Below the pieces are notes generated by a model, which was not told the DNA's origin, searched no databases, and saw nothing but the letters and a program-made list of their open reading frames with translations. From Gemmatimonadota bacterium (GTDB lineage Bacteria > Gemmatimonadota > Gemmatimonadetes > Palauibacterales > Palauibacteraceae): a stretch of 64,000 nucleotides of DNA. Positions 9,346 through 20,747 of the stretch are shown in pieces; the first letter of the stretch is position 1; each line of letters opens with the position of its first letter. The stretch covers positions 62,001 to 126,000 of the forward strand of contig JAJCZV010000036.1 in NCBI GenBank assembly GCA_029262175.1. The letters are read 5' to 3'. The position numbers and the translations under genes are program-made.

Positions 9346-10065
9346 TCAGTTGGACGGAGCGTCGGCTCCGCCCGGCTCGGGGGGCGCAGTTTCTATCGGG
9401 GCAATCCTGGACGCTTCAGAAGAGGCGACCTCCGCCGCGGCGTCCGCAGGCTGATCCGTGCCGTTGTTCGCGTCCCCGTTTCGGGCCGGTTCGGTCGCCG
9501 CCACGTCGGGCGAGATTTTCGGTGCCGCCGCACGGGCACTGGGATCCCCGCCGATATCGGTCTGTAGTCGTTCTAGCAGGTCTCCGAGATCTTCGGGCTC
9601 CGACTCCAAGCGCGTCTCTTCGAGTTCCAGATAGTCCTCGAAACGATCCATCATGGTCCGGAGGGATTTGAGAAACTGCCGGCGGCGGGCCCGGAGATCT
9701 TCCAGGCGACGTTGCGAGTGTCGGATCGCCTGATCGGCATCCAGCAGAATCGCTTCGGCGTGCGTCTCGGCCTCCCGGAGCCGGACCGAGGCGTCGCGTT
9801 CGGCCTGCGATCGCGCCTCTTCCCGCAGCTCCTGCGCGGCTAGCAGCGCTTCGTTGAGCGCGCGTTCCCGTTCCTGATAGGTCTTCAGCGATCCGTCGAG
9901 GTGCCCGACCTTGTCGCCGAGCGATCCATGCTCCCGGACCAACGTCTCCAAACGGTCGGCGACGACGTCCAAGAACGCATCGACCTGTTGCGCGTCGTAT
10001 CCCCGGACGGCGCGCTTGAAATCTTCCTTCTTTTTTCTGACGTCAAGCGGAGTCAGATCGATCAT
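9346..10065 (-). CDS. divIVA: DivIVA domain protein
   Basis: MIDLTPLDVRKKKEDFKRAVRGYDAQQVDAFLDVVADRLE plus coiled coil; ATGA overlap with yggS. Confidence 0.9.
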   Translation of the reverse strand: MIDLTPLDVRKKKEDFKRAVRGYDAQQVDAFLDVVADRLETLVREHGSLGDKVGHLDGSLKTYQERERALNEALLAAQELREEARSQAERDASVRLREAETHAEAILLDADQAIRHSQRRLEDLRARRRQFLKSLRTMMDRFEDYLELEETRLESEPEDLGDLLERLQTDIGGDPSARAAAPKISPDVAATEPARNGDANNGTDQPADAAAEVASSEASRIAPIETAPPEPGGADAPSN

Positions 10066-10760
10066 CGTTCCCCCAATATCAGCGTCCCGAGACGGACTCG
10101 GGTGCTCCCCTCCTCCACCGCGATCTCGAAGTCGTTGCTCATACCCATCGAGAGTACTCGGCCCTCGAACGCCGGGACCTCTTCCTTGCACCGGTCGAGT
10201 AGCTCGCGCGCTTCACGAAACACGCTCCGCAGGACCGACTCCTCCGTGGTGAACGGGGCCATTGCCATCAGTCCCGTCACCTTTAATCCCGGCAGCCGGC
10301 AAATGGCGTCTACGGCACGCACCGCCTCTTCGGCTCCGAATCCGGCCTTGGCATCCTCTCCGCCCGGGTTCAGCTGTACCAGGACTTCCATCGGAGGCAG
10401 CTCATCCTCGGTCACGATTCGGCTCAAAGCCTCGGCGAGCCTCACGCTGTCCACCGACTCGATCACATCGAACAAACGCAGCGCGCGTCGCGCCTTGTTC
10501 CGCTGCAAACGACCGATAAAGTGCCAAGCCAGATCGGGCGTATCGCCGAGTTCCGCCCGTTTAGCTTCTGCTTCCGGGATTCGGTTTTCTCCGATCGCCC
10601 CGAGGCCGGCTTCAGCCACCGCTTCAATCGCGTCTTTCGAATGCCCCTTTGTGACCGCCAGAATCTCGACTTCATCGGGGCTTCGGCCCACGCGCTGCGC
10701 GGCCCGCGCCAAACGCTCGGTTACCCGCGCCAGGCGGGCCTCGATTCGATCACTGGTCAC
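10062..10760 (-). CDS. YggS family PLP-homeostasis protein (GTG start inferred)
   Basis: ILAVTKGHSKDAIEAV, GENRIPEAEAKR, WHFIGRLQRNKARR motifs. Confidence 0.93.
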   Translation of the reverse strand: MTSDRIEARLARVTERLARAAQRVGRSPDEVEILAVTKGHSKDAIEAVAEAGLGAIGENRIPEAEAKRAELGDTPDLAWHFIGRLQRNKARRALRLFDVIESVDSVRLAEALSRIVTEDELPPMEVLVQLNPGGEDAKAGFGAEEAVRAVDAICRLPGLKVTGLMAMAPFTTEESVLRSVFREARELLDRCKEEVPAFEGRVLSMGMSNDFEIAVEEGSTRVRLGTLILGER

Positions 10761-10917
10761 ACGGAATAGTTTACCGATCCGCGCGGTGTGAAGCGAGGGA
10801 GAGGGGCGACGGCGGCACACGACCCGTCAGCATACGACGAACGCGATCCACTGCTGGACCCAAACCCCCGTCGCTTCGACGCGCCCCTCGACCCCGGCCC
10901 GCCGCGACAAACGACAC

Positions 10918-10952
10918 ACGCCCGACCCCACCAAGGTGAGATCGGGCGCGTT
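10918..10952 (-). terminator. Hairpin between tonB and yggS, possible terminator
   Basis: CGCCCGATCTCACCTTGGTGGGGTCGGGCG stem; no strong U tract. Confidence 0.35.
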
Positions 10953-10981
10953 TTCGTGCCTCGTCAACTACGGTGCGGCGA

Positions 10982-11641
10982 TTAGACCACGTTGAACGTC
11001 ACAAACTGGGACACCCAAACGGCCGTCGTCTTTTCGCGGTTCTTCGCGGGCGTGAACTGCATCTCGCTCACGACGCGACCCGCTGCTTCGTCGAGCTGCG
11101 CGTTACCGGAAGAAGTCTTCACCTCGTACTTCTCGACGGTACCACCCTCGGTCACGTAGAGCCAAAGCTCGATCCGCCCACCGATCCCGCTGTCTTTGAG
11201 ATTCTTCGGGTAGTAGCGCTGGAGCAGCGATTGAATCTGACTACCGTTGCGCAGCACCGGCGGCGTGTCGTAAGGAATGAACGACGGACGATCGGACGCA
11301 GCTGCACCCGCTGGCGGCGGCGGAAGGTTCTCGACGGGGTTCGTGTCGAACGTGGTCGGAGCGATCGTGATGTCTTCGGACACTTCGACCTGAGCGACTC
11401 GAGGCGTCGCCGGACGGGCGATCTGCTCGGGCGGCGGCGGAATTCGGACCTCGGGCGGAAGCGTGATCGCCTCCATCTCCTCGGCAATCGTCGTTAGGTC
11501 TTCGGCCTCGAACGGACGGACAAAGACGAACAAACCGAAGTGCAGCGCGACCGCGGTAAGCACCCCCATCTGCGTCCAGTTTGTGCTCTTGAGCTTGAAC
11601 CGGTCGTTCGCGGTCAGCCGAAAAGCTGAACTCTCTTCCAT
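10982..11641 (-). CDS. tonB: TonB family energy transducer
   Basis: N-terminal TM, Pro-rich linker, C-terminal IGGRIELWLYVTEGGTVEKYEVKTSSGNAQLDEAAGRVVSEMQFTPA. Confidence 0.88.
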   Translation of the reverse strand: MEESSAFRLTANDRFKLKSTNWTQMGVLTAVALHFGLFVFVRPFEAEDLTTIAEEMEAITLPPEVRIPPPPEQIARPATPRVAQVEVSEDITIAPTTFDTNPVENLPPPPAGAAASDRPSFIPYDTPPVLRNGSQIQSLLQRYYPKNLKDSGIGGRIELWLYVTEGGTVEKYEVKTSSGNAQLDEAAGRVVSEMQFTPAKNREKTTAVWVSQFVTFNVV

Positions 11642-11668
11642 GGTTTCTCCTTGTGGCCGTGCTGCGGT

Positions 11669-12115
11669 CTACCGACGGGCTCGAACGGCGCGCTGCTCCA
11701 CTCGCGTCGCAAACGTGACGCGCACCGCACCGGCCTGCTGTAGTTCTTCCGTGATCGTGTTGATCTGGCTATACGGCACCTCACGATCGCCACGAAGCGC
11801 GATCACGAGTTCGCGATTCTCCGCGTACAGAGGCCGAATAACCTCGGAAATGTCGTCAAATGGCGTCACGACATCATTGATATACACGGTACCGGCACGC
11901 TCGATCCAAATATGGACGATGTTCTTGCGCTTCTCATCGATCTTCTCGGTGGCCTCGGCATCGGTCCACTCGATGTCCCGCTTGCGCTCCTTGCGGAACA
12001 CGGTCGTCACCATGAAGAAGACGAGAAGAAGAAACGCGATGTCCGCGAGCGAGGAGGTCGGGATCTCGCTATCGGATCCGGACTTCTTCTTAAAACCAGC
12101 GCCTTTGATGGCCAT
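11669..12115 (-). CDS. exbD: Biopolymer transporter ExbD/TolR family (copy 1)
   Basis: IPTSSLADIAFLLLVFFMVTTVF. Confidence 0.9.
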   Translation of the reverse strand: MAIKGAGFKKKSGSDSEIPTSSLADIAFLLLVFFMVTTVFRKERKRDIEWTDAEATEKIDEKRKNIVHIWIERAGTVYINDVVTPFDDISEVIRPLYAENRELVIALRGDREVPYSQINTITEELQQAGAVRVTFATRVEQRAVRARR

Positions 12116-12538
12116 CTAGTTCTCCAACTCTTGCAGCGAGATTCGCTCGGCCCCGGACAGCTTCACTTCATCGAGGACGTTGACCATGTGGCGGTAGGCG
12201 GCATCCGGGTGCGTCTGGATCGCCGCGATCAAGTTGTCGTTCGCCGCGAGCTCGGTGCGGAGAATGGTCGCCACTTGGTTGACGGCGACAACTTGCTCTT
12301 GCTCGCTCTCGCCTCGACGAACCACCACGCGTCCGTCGGGTTGGACGATAAAGAAGATGAGGTTCTTCGGAGAAACATCCTGCTCTTCCGACTGCTCCGG
12401 CAGAACGATCGGGAGCCCCTTCTCTTCGTTGAACACGGTCGTCGTCAAGAAGAAGACCAACAAGAGAAACGCGATGTCAGCCAGCGAGGCGGTCGGAATC
12501 TCGTCCGAGACCTTTGTCCTGCGATTCATGAGGGCCAT
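12116..12538 (-). CDS. exbD: Biopolymer transporter ExbD/TolR family (copy 2)
   Basis: IPTASLADIAFLLLVFFLTTTVF. Confidence 0.9.
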   Translation of the reverse strand: MALMNRRTKVSDEIPTASLADIAFLLLVFFLTTTVFNEEKGLPIVLPEQSEEQDVSPKNLIFFIVQPDGRVVVRRGESEQEQVVAVNQVATILRTELAANDNLIAAIQTHPDAAYRHMVNVLDEVKLSGAERISLQELEN

Positions 12539-12566
12539 GAGGAGGTAGTCGTCTCTTTCTAGTGTT

Positions 12567-13253
12567 TCAGCTGGCTTCTTTGAGCTTGCCCGCGTCCTCG
12601 ATGCCCCAAATGAGCCCGAGGACCTCTTGCGCGCCCTCTTCCATGTCGAGGATGAGGCGATCGATGCGCGTAACGAAATAGTTGTACGCGACGTTTACCG
12701 GGATCGCGATCGTGAGACCCGCGGCGGTCGTGATCAGCGCCACCTTGATTCCGCTCGCCACCAGCTGTGGATCGACTTGACCAGCGATCTCGATCGCTTG
12801 GAAGGCCAAAATCATCCCAATCACTGTACCCAGGAAACCAAGCATAGGTGCCACGTTGGCGATCGTGCCCAGAACCGGAAGTCCGCGCTCGAGGAAATCG
12901 AGCTCGATGACGCCGGTCGTGGCGATGGCTTTTTTGATGTCGGCGCCATCCGTCCTAGCACCGGCGCGACGGTCGCGAAGCCTGCGCAGACCCGAAAGAA
13001 GAATGGCCGCTACTGGGCCGCGCGTTTCTTCTGCTGCCGTGATCGCGTCTTCGAGCCGACCGCCGACCCCGAGGTCTTCGATCTCGGCTAGGAGGCGCTG
13101 CGAATCTCGGTGCGCGACCGAGAGCGTCCAGGCTTTCGCCATGATGACGCCAAACGAGATCAGAGAGCAGAGGATCAGCGGGTACATCATGAACCCGCCG
13201 TCTTTGAAGAGGGTCAAAAGCTCGTACTGATTGCTCATATCGCCTGCCCGCAA
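12567..13253 (-). CDS. exbB: MotA/TolQ/ExbB proton channel family protein
   Basis: LGTIANVAPMLGFLGTVIGMILAF and ALITTAAGLTIAIPVNVAYNYF. Confidence 0.92.
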   Translation of the reverse strand: MRAGDMSNQYELLTLFKDGGFMMYPLILCSLISFGVIMAKAWTLSVAHRDSQRLLAEIEDLGVGGRLEDAITAAEETRGPVAAILLSGLRRLRDRRAGARTDGADIKKAIATTGVIELDFLERGLPVLGTIANVAPMLGFLGTVIGMILAFQAIEIAGQVDPQLVASGIKVALITTAAGLTIAIPVNVAYNYFVTRIDRLILDMEEGAQEVLGLIWGIEDAGKLKEAS

Positions 13254-13337
13254 GAGTTGCCGCGATCCTGTGACTCGCCGGGGGTCCCGACAAGCCTCCT
13301 GGCTAGCTGGAAATTGTAGGGGGTACGCCGTCGGCCG

Positions 13338-14270
13338 TCAAACCGGCTGCCGCGCCCCGTCCTCGCCCTCGACGGCCGTCTCTAGGGGCTTCTCGGGCTT
13401 CTCAGCAGCCCTTCGCGTGACGATCACGTCCTCAGACGGCTCAGGAGACTCGAGGACGTCGCTATCCGTATCCTGCGCCCCGGTCCCCACTTCGCTCGCG
13501 TGCGCCACCGCCGCGAGCCGATCTCGGAGCTGATCCGGCCGCAATCCACGCCGAAGGACGCCCCGGCGGGCGATCGAAATCTGGCTCGTTTCCTCGGAAA
13601 CGACGATCACCTGAGCGTCGGTTTCCTCCGACAGTCCGAGTGCCGCCCGGTGTCGAGTCCCGAGCGATTTGTCTCCGAGGGGATACTGCGTCAGGGGCAG
13701 GTGAACCCCGGCCGCGACGATCTCGACACCCCGGATCACCACAGCGCCATCGTGTAGCGGAGAACGGGGCGTGAACAACGTGACCAACAGCTCTGCGGAA
13801 ACATCGGCTCGGAGCGGCGTCCCTGTCTTCTCGATGTACTCATCGAGCGACAGCTCGCGCTCGATCGCGATGATCGCCCCAGTGCGACTTCGAGACAGCT
13901 TTTCCACCGCTTTTGCGATCTCATCCGCCACCGCTTCGCCCCGCTCCTCGAGCCGGGTCAGAACATTGAGAACGCGGCTGCGGCCCAACCGAGCAAGCGC
14001 CGTCCTGAGCTCGGGCTGAAAAACGACGATCAGCGCGAACGCGCCGTAGGTGAAGGCCTGCGAGAGGATGTATTCGATGAGTTCAAAACGAAGGACGCCC
14101 GATAGGGCGTAGACCGCCACCAGCAGAACCAGCCCGAACAAGATCTGAAAGGCGCGCGTGCCGGCCCACAGGATCAGGATGCGGTAGATGAGGTATCCGA
14201 CCAGCGTGATCTCTACAACGTCGGGCCAGCCGATCTGAAGAAACCGCAGGTATTCGAAAACCGCGCCCAT
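13338..14270 (-). CDS. cdaA: Diadenylate cyclase CdaA (c-di-AMP synthase)
   Basis: Three TM then DAC domain: LHDGAVVIRG, GTRHRAALGLSEETDAQVIVVSEETSQIS. Confidence 0.93.
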   Translation of the reverse strand: MGAVFEYLRFLQIGWPDVVEITLVGYLIYRILILWAGTRAFQILFGLVLLVAVYALSGVLRFELIEYILSQAFTYGAFALIVVFQPELRTALARLGRSRVLNVLTRLEERGEAVADEIAKAVEKLSRSRTGAIIAIERELSLDEYIEKTGTPLRADVSAELLVTLFTPRSPLHDGAVVIRGVEIVAAGVHLPLTQYPLGDKSLGTRHRAALGLSEETDAQVIVVSEETSQISIARRGVLRRGLRPDQLRDRLAAVAHASEVGTGAQDTDSDVLESPEPSEDVIVTRRAAEKPEKPLETAVEGEDGARQPV

Positions 14271-15181
14271 CAGCCGGTGGCCGTCATCGCGCCCGACACC
14301 GCGGGCGCCGCCAACGACGTTCTATGTTCGGCCTGGACGGCGTGTCGTATCACGAGTGCATCGTGCACGGCCCGGACGTCATGAACGCGGAGCACGTCTG
14401 CTCCGCCGTCGGCGGCCGCCAGACACACGGCGATCGTGGCGGCCAGACGATCCTCTCGGCCCTCTCGGCCGTCCAGAAGATGGCCGAGGAACGACTTCCG
14501 GGACGGCCCGATCCACAGCGGGGCCTCCAACTCGACGAACTCGTTCAATCTGGCCACGAGCTGGAGGTTTCCGCCGACCGACTTCCCGAACCCGAGCCCG
14601 GGATCCACAGCGACTTGCTCCGGGGCGCAGCCCGCGGCGAGCGCCCCGGTGAGCGCCCGTTCGAGCGCACGAAACACCTCGAGCACGACGTCATCATAGC
14701 TCGTGTCCTTCTGCATCGTGGCGGGGGTCCCTCGCATGTGCATGATCACGAGTCCGGCGCCGGTCTCCGCCGCCAGGTCGGCGAGCCGTGGGTCGTACGT
14801 CAGCCCGGAGACATCGTTGATCGCGCCGGCCCCCGCGTCGAGCGCGCGGACCGCCACCTCGTATTTGGTCGTGTCGACCGTGATCGGAACGGTGAGGTCG
14901 CTCAACCCCTTGAGGACCGGCTCCAAGCGAGACCACTCCAGCTCACTCGACACGGCCTCTGCACCGGGTCGGGTGGACTCGGCACCGACGTCGATGAGCC
15001 CGGCGCCTTCGTCGACCATCTGGAACGCGCGTTCAATCGCCCGCGACGGATCGGCATAGAGTCCGCCGTCGGAGAAAGAATCGGGTGTCACGTTCAGGAC
15101 ACCGGCGATCACCGGCTGATCCAAGCCGATGACGCGATCGCGCAAACGCCAAACCCGCGCAGCGCTCGAGGTCATCTCCAT
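14270..15181 (-). CDS. folP: Dihydropteroate synthase
   Basis: VIAGVLNVTPDSFSDGG; IDVGAESTRPGAE; MHMRGTPATMQ. Confidence 0.95.
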   Translation of the reverse strand: MEMTSSAARVWRLRDRVIGLDQPVIAGVLNVTPDSFSDGGLYADPSRAIERAFQMVDEGAGLIDVGAESTRPGAEAVSSELEWSRLEPVLKGLSDLTVPITVDTTKYEVAVRALDAGAGAINDVSGLTYDPRLADLAAETGAGLVIMHMRGTPATMQKDTSYDDVVLEVFRALERALTGALAAGCAPEQVAVDPGLGFGKSVGGNLQLVARLNEFVELEAPLWIGPSRKSFLGHLLDGREGREDRLAATIAVCLAAADGGADVLRVHDVRAVHDALVIRHAVQAEHRTSLAAPAVSGAMTATG

Positions 15182-15198
15182 GGAACTGCGCCGGCCGA

Positions 15199-17205
<2,007 letters not shown>

Positions 17206-17220
17206 CAGGTCCTTCCCGAC

Positions 17221-17811
17221 TTAGGTCGGCAAGCTTGCAATGAAGGGAAGATGTCGAAAATCCTCCGCGTGATCCAAACCGTACCCCACAAGGAACTCAT
17301 TGGGTGCATCGAATCCAACCCAGCGCGGCTCCCAGTCGAGATTCTCCGCTATTCGCTTGTGAAGCAAGGCGCAGACTTCGAGAGACGCCGCCCCTCGGGC
17401 CGACAAAGCGGCGCAAAGGCTGTTCAAGGTCGTGCCGCTGTCTACGATGTCCTCCACGATCAGGACATGTCGCCCCTCTACCGGAGCCTTCGGATCGTAT
17501 AGCAGCTTTACGTCGCCGGACGACGTGGTACCGGTCCCGTAGCTCGACGCCACGAGAAAGTCGATGTGTACGGGTCGGCGTACGTGGCGTACGAGATCGC
17601 TCATAAAGACGAACGACCCCTTGAGCAAACCGAGCATCAACACGTTCTCTCCGGGCGGATAGGCCTCGGTAATCTCCGCGCCCATGACCGCGACACGATT
17701 CGCGATGTCGTCCGCCGAATACACGATTCTGCGTAACTCGCGCCCTCCCGTATACGCTGGAAAGGCGCGCTCGGCGGCTTGTAGATCCCCGACTTGGGTC
17801 GAGGTAGGCAT
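17221..17811 (-). CDS. hpt: Hypoxanthine phosphoribosyltransferase
   Basis: VLIVEDIVDSGTTLNSL PRPP motif; LLKGSFVFMSDLVRHV. Confidence 0.93.
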   Translation of the reverse strand: MPTSTQVGDLQAAERAFPAYTGGRELRRIVYSADDIANRVAVMGAEITEAYPPGENVLMLGLLKGSFVFMSDLVRHVRRPVHIDFLVASSYGTGTTSSGDVKLLYDPKAPVEGRHVLIVEDIVDSGTTLNSLCAALSARGAASLEVCALLHKRIAENLDWEPRWVGFDAPNEFLVGYGLDHAEDFRHLPFIASLPT

Positions 17812-17812
17812 C

Positions 17813-19180
17813 TCAGAGCTGGTCGACTCCAAACGTGAACATCTCCTCGTTGCAGTCCGATTGGTCGCTCGACTCGATCGAGTGACCCACAACCCATAGT
17901 ACGCGCTCGTCCGCGCCAACCAGCACGGGAACCTGTCCCCGTTCCGAACGAGGGACCCTGCGCTCATTCAACAGCTTCTTGAGCTTTCTGGATCCCGCTC
18001 GCAGCCGGATCCGATCGCCAGGACGCGGCGCTCGCACCCGAATCGGAAACTTCAACCTGCGCAGCGGGAAGGCCGCGGTCCATGGATCATCCTCACCGCG
18101 TCGGCCCCAATGCACCACATACGATCGCCCGCCCAGCTCCAAAGCCTCGGCTCCGACCCCGGCTTCGTAAATCGTCAGATCGCGATCCGGCTTCCTGGGC
18201 GTCGGACCGTGGAAGCGAATCCGATCATACTCACGAGTCATCCGGAGTCCATGGGCCAGGTCGAGACCGGTCCCGCTCAAACCCGACTCGACAAACTGGA
18301 CTGCCGCCTCCGTTCCCCGCCTACCCAAGCGAAATCCCAAGGTTCGCGCGATGTTCCGCACGATCTGAGCTTGGTCGGCCCGATCATAGTCCAGCAGTCC
18401 AAGGCGAGCAATTTGCACGCCGCCATGAGCTTGCGGGCTTCGGCGGATCACCGCCTCCAACTGCCTCTCCGCGCGACGCTCTGCCCCAGCCTCGGCAACC
18501 CGCGCGGACCGACCCAGGCAAGTCAGCGAGGTTTGGAAAGCTGGAACTTCGCGCAACATCGGAAGCAGCGCGTTTCGAACCCGCGTCCGGGCGTATCGTG
18601 GATCCTCGTTACTCGAGTCCTCGCACCACTCGATCCCCCGATCGGTCAGGTACTCGCGAAGCTCATCCTTCCTGAAGCCGAGAAGGGGTCGAGCGTAACG
18701 TCCCCGGAGCTCGGGAATGCCTGCGAGGCCTCTTAGTCCCGTACCACGGAGGAGGTGGAGCAGAATCGTCTCTTCCTGGTCCTCGTATTGGTGGGCTAGA
18801 ACGACGCGATCCGCGCCGGATCGAATCACCTCGGACTCGAGAAACGCATAGCGCGCGTCTCGGTACTCGCCTTGATTCTTGAGTTCTCTATCGGCGGTCC
18901 CCACTCGACACTGAATCCCCACAGCGGCGCAGCGAGCGGCAACCAGTTCGGCTTCTCTGTCGCTACCTTCCCGTACTCGATGATCGAAGTGAGCGGCCGA
19001 CAGCGTTAGTCCGAACTCGTGCCCAAGACTCGAGAGGACGTGGAGCAGCGCGGTCGAGTCCGACCCGCCGGACAAAGCGACCAGAGCCCGACACCCCCTC
19101 GGGATTAGATCCGGACGGTCGAGGAGGACGTCTCGAACGCGCGCTTCGAGGCCACGCTCGACGGTGGGCTCAGCCGTGAT
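17813..19180 (-). CDS. tilS: tRNA(Ile)-lysidine synthetase; start uncertain (ATC at 19180, or ATG at 19351)
   Basis: SGGSDSTALLHVL PP-loop, HFDHRVREGSDREAE, LAHQYEDQEET. Confidence 0.92.
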   Translation of the reverse strand: MTAEPTVERGLEARVRDVLLDRPDLIPRGCRALVALSGGSDSTALLHVLSSLGHEFGLTLSAAHFDHRVREGSDREAELVAARCAAVGIQCRVGTADRELKNQGEYRDARYAFLESEVIRSGADRVVLAHQYEDQEETILLHLLRGTGLRGLAGIPELRGRYARPLLGFRKDELREYLTDRGIEWCEDSSNEDPRYARTRVRNALLPMLREVPAFQTSLTCLGRSARVAEAGAERRAERQLEAVIRRSPQAHGGVQIARLGLLDYDRADQAQIVRNIARTLGFRLGRRGTEAAVQFVESGLSGTGLDLAHGLRMTREYDRIRFHGPTPRKPDRDLTIYEAGVGAEALELGGRSYVVHWGRRGEDDPWTAAFPLRRLKFPIRVRAPRPGDRIRLRAGSRKLKKLLNERRVPRSERGQVPVLVGADERVLWVVGHSIESSDQSDCNEEMFTFGVDQL

Positions 19181-19413
19181 TAAGACCCACCGGCATCGGG
19201 AAGCGGATCGCGCTGCGTCGCGGGGCCGCGACGAAAGTCGAGTCGTTCCGGGATGTTCACGCCAAAGCGAGGCGACGCTGGTAGGCGCCCGAACTCGACC
19301 TCGGCGCCGGCATCGCTCGCAGGCGCGCCCAGCTTCCCGTTGCGCTCCCACCCGCGATCATGCGCTTCCACGTAGGCTCGATGTGCGGCTCGAAAGTTTC
19401 GGGGCGAACTCAA
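19180..19413 (-). CDS. 77-aa hypothetical protein between frr and tilS (TTG start overlapping frr stop as TTGA)
   Basis: TTG SSPRNFRAAHRAYVEAHDRGWERNGKLGAPASDAGAEVEFGRLPASPRFGVNIPERLDFRRGPATQRDPLPDAGGS TAA; ordinary amino acid composition compared with the Arg/Cys-rich alternative frame. Confidence 0.45.
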   Translation of the reverse strand: MSSPRNFRAAHRAYVEAHDRGWERNGKLGAPASDAGAEVEFGRLPASPRFGVNIPERLDFRRGPATQRDPLPDAGGS

Positions 19414-19967
19414 ACCTCCATCACCTCGGCCTCTTTCTTGGCCAGCAACTCGTCGATTCGCGCGACGTGCGAGTCGGTCAACTTCTGAATCTCGTCCATC
19501 GTGCGGTGACAAACGTCTTCACCGATGTCGCCATCCTTCTGCATTTTCGTCAGATGACCGCGGCCCTCGTGGCGGGCGTGTCTCACCGAGATCTTGCCCT
19601 CCTCCGCGTAGCGATGGAGCAACTTGACCATCTCGAGTCGACGCTCTTCGTTCAGCGGCGGAACCGGCACTCGGACGACCCCTACATCGGCGGACGGGTT
19701 CAGACCCAGCCCCGCGTTTTGAATCGCCTTCGCGATCTCATCGGTGACGTTTGGATCGTATGGCTGGACCAAAAGCAACGTAGGTTCGGGAACGCTTACA
19801 TTTGCGACTTGATTGAGCGCGACCAGCGAGCCGTACGCCTCCACGCGCACGGAGTCCAGCAACGCCGGGCTCGCCTTTCCGGTTCGCACGGTGCCGAATT
19901 CGCGCACGATCGCCTCGATCGCTCCATCCATCGCTTCGGCCGTCGTCCTCAGTACTTCTTCAGCCAC
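19410..19967 (-). CDS. frr: Ribosome recycling factor (GTG start)
   Basis: FGTVRTGKASPALLDSVRVEAYGS; GGAGGGG upstream of GTG. Confidence 0.96.
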   Translation of the reverse strand: MAEEVLRTTAEAMDGAIEAIVREFGTVRTGKASPALLDSVRVEAYGSLVALNQVANVSVPEPTLLLVQPYDPNVTDEIAKAIQNAGLGLNPSADVGVVRVPVPPLNEERRLEMVKLLHRYAEEGKISVRHARHEGRGHLTKMQKDGDIGEDVCHRTMDEIQKLTDSHVARIDELLAKKEAEVMEV

Positions 19968-20000
19968 AATCCCCTCCGATCTTGCTCGGTGCCGAGATAC

Positions 20001-20714
20001 TCAAACGATCAACGTGCCGATCTTCTCGCCCCGAAGAGCCGACAAGATCGCACCGGGTCGCTTGATGTTCAGAACGACGACGGGCAATCCGTTGTCCTTG
20101 CACAGGGAGATCGCCGCCGTGTCCATGACCTTGAGCTCCCGCGTCATCACCTCGAGATAGCCGATCTCGGCGATGAACTCCGCAGATGGGTCCGTTTCGG
20201 GATCCGCCGTGTAAACGCCGTCGACTTTCGTTGCTTTGAGGATCACATCCGCCTCCATCTCGATCCCGCGCAACACCGCCGCCGTGTCGGTCGAAAAATA
20301 GGGATTGCCGGTCCCACCCGCGAAGATGACCACGCGTCCCTTCTCCAGGTGACGAATCGCGCGCCGCCGAATATAGGGTTCGGCTAGCTCCTCCATACGG
20401 ATCGCGGTCATGACGCGGGTGCTCACGCCATGTTTCTCCAGCATGTCCTGGAGAGCCAACGCGTTGATGACGGTGGAGAGCATGCCCATGTAGTCGGCCG
20501 TGACTCGGTCCATGCCTCGTTCGCTGGCCACCGTGCCGCGGACGATATTGCCGCCTCCGACCACGAGCCCGAGGCTCACACCGGCCTTGTGGACGTCTTC
20601 GATCTCGCGCGTCAACTCCTCGATCACCGGGGGATCGATGCCGAACCCGCGCTGCCCGGCCAGAGACTCGCCGGACAGCTTTACGAGTGCGCGCGCATAC
20701 TTCAAACCCGACAT
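20001..20714 (-). CDS. pyrH: UMP kinase
   Basis: [40 protein letters not shown]. Confidence 0.97.
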   Translation of the reverse strand: MSGLKYARALVKLSGESLAGQRGFGIDPPVIEELTREIEDVHKAGVSLGLVVGGGNIVRGTVASERGMDRVTADYMGMLSTVINALALQDMLEKHGVSTRVMTAIRMEELAEPYIRRRAIRHLEKGRVVIFAGGTGNPYFSTDTAAVLRGIEMEADVILKATKVDGVYTADPETDPSAEFIAEIGYLEVMTRELKVMDTAAISLCKDNGLPVVVLNIKRPGAILSALRGEKIGTLIV

Positions 20715-20747
20715 CGCGACCTCGCCTCAGAACCCGTCACCCGTCGT

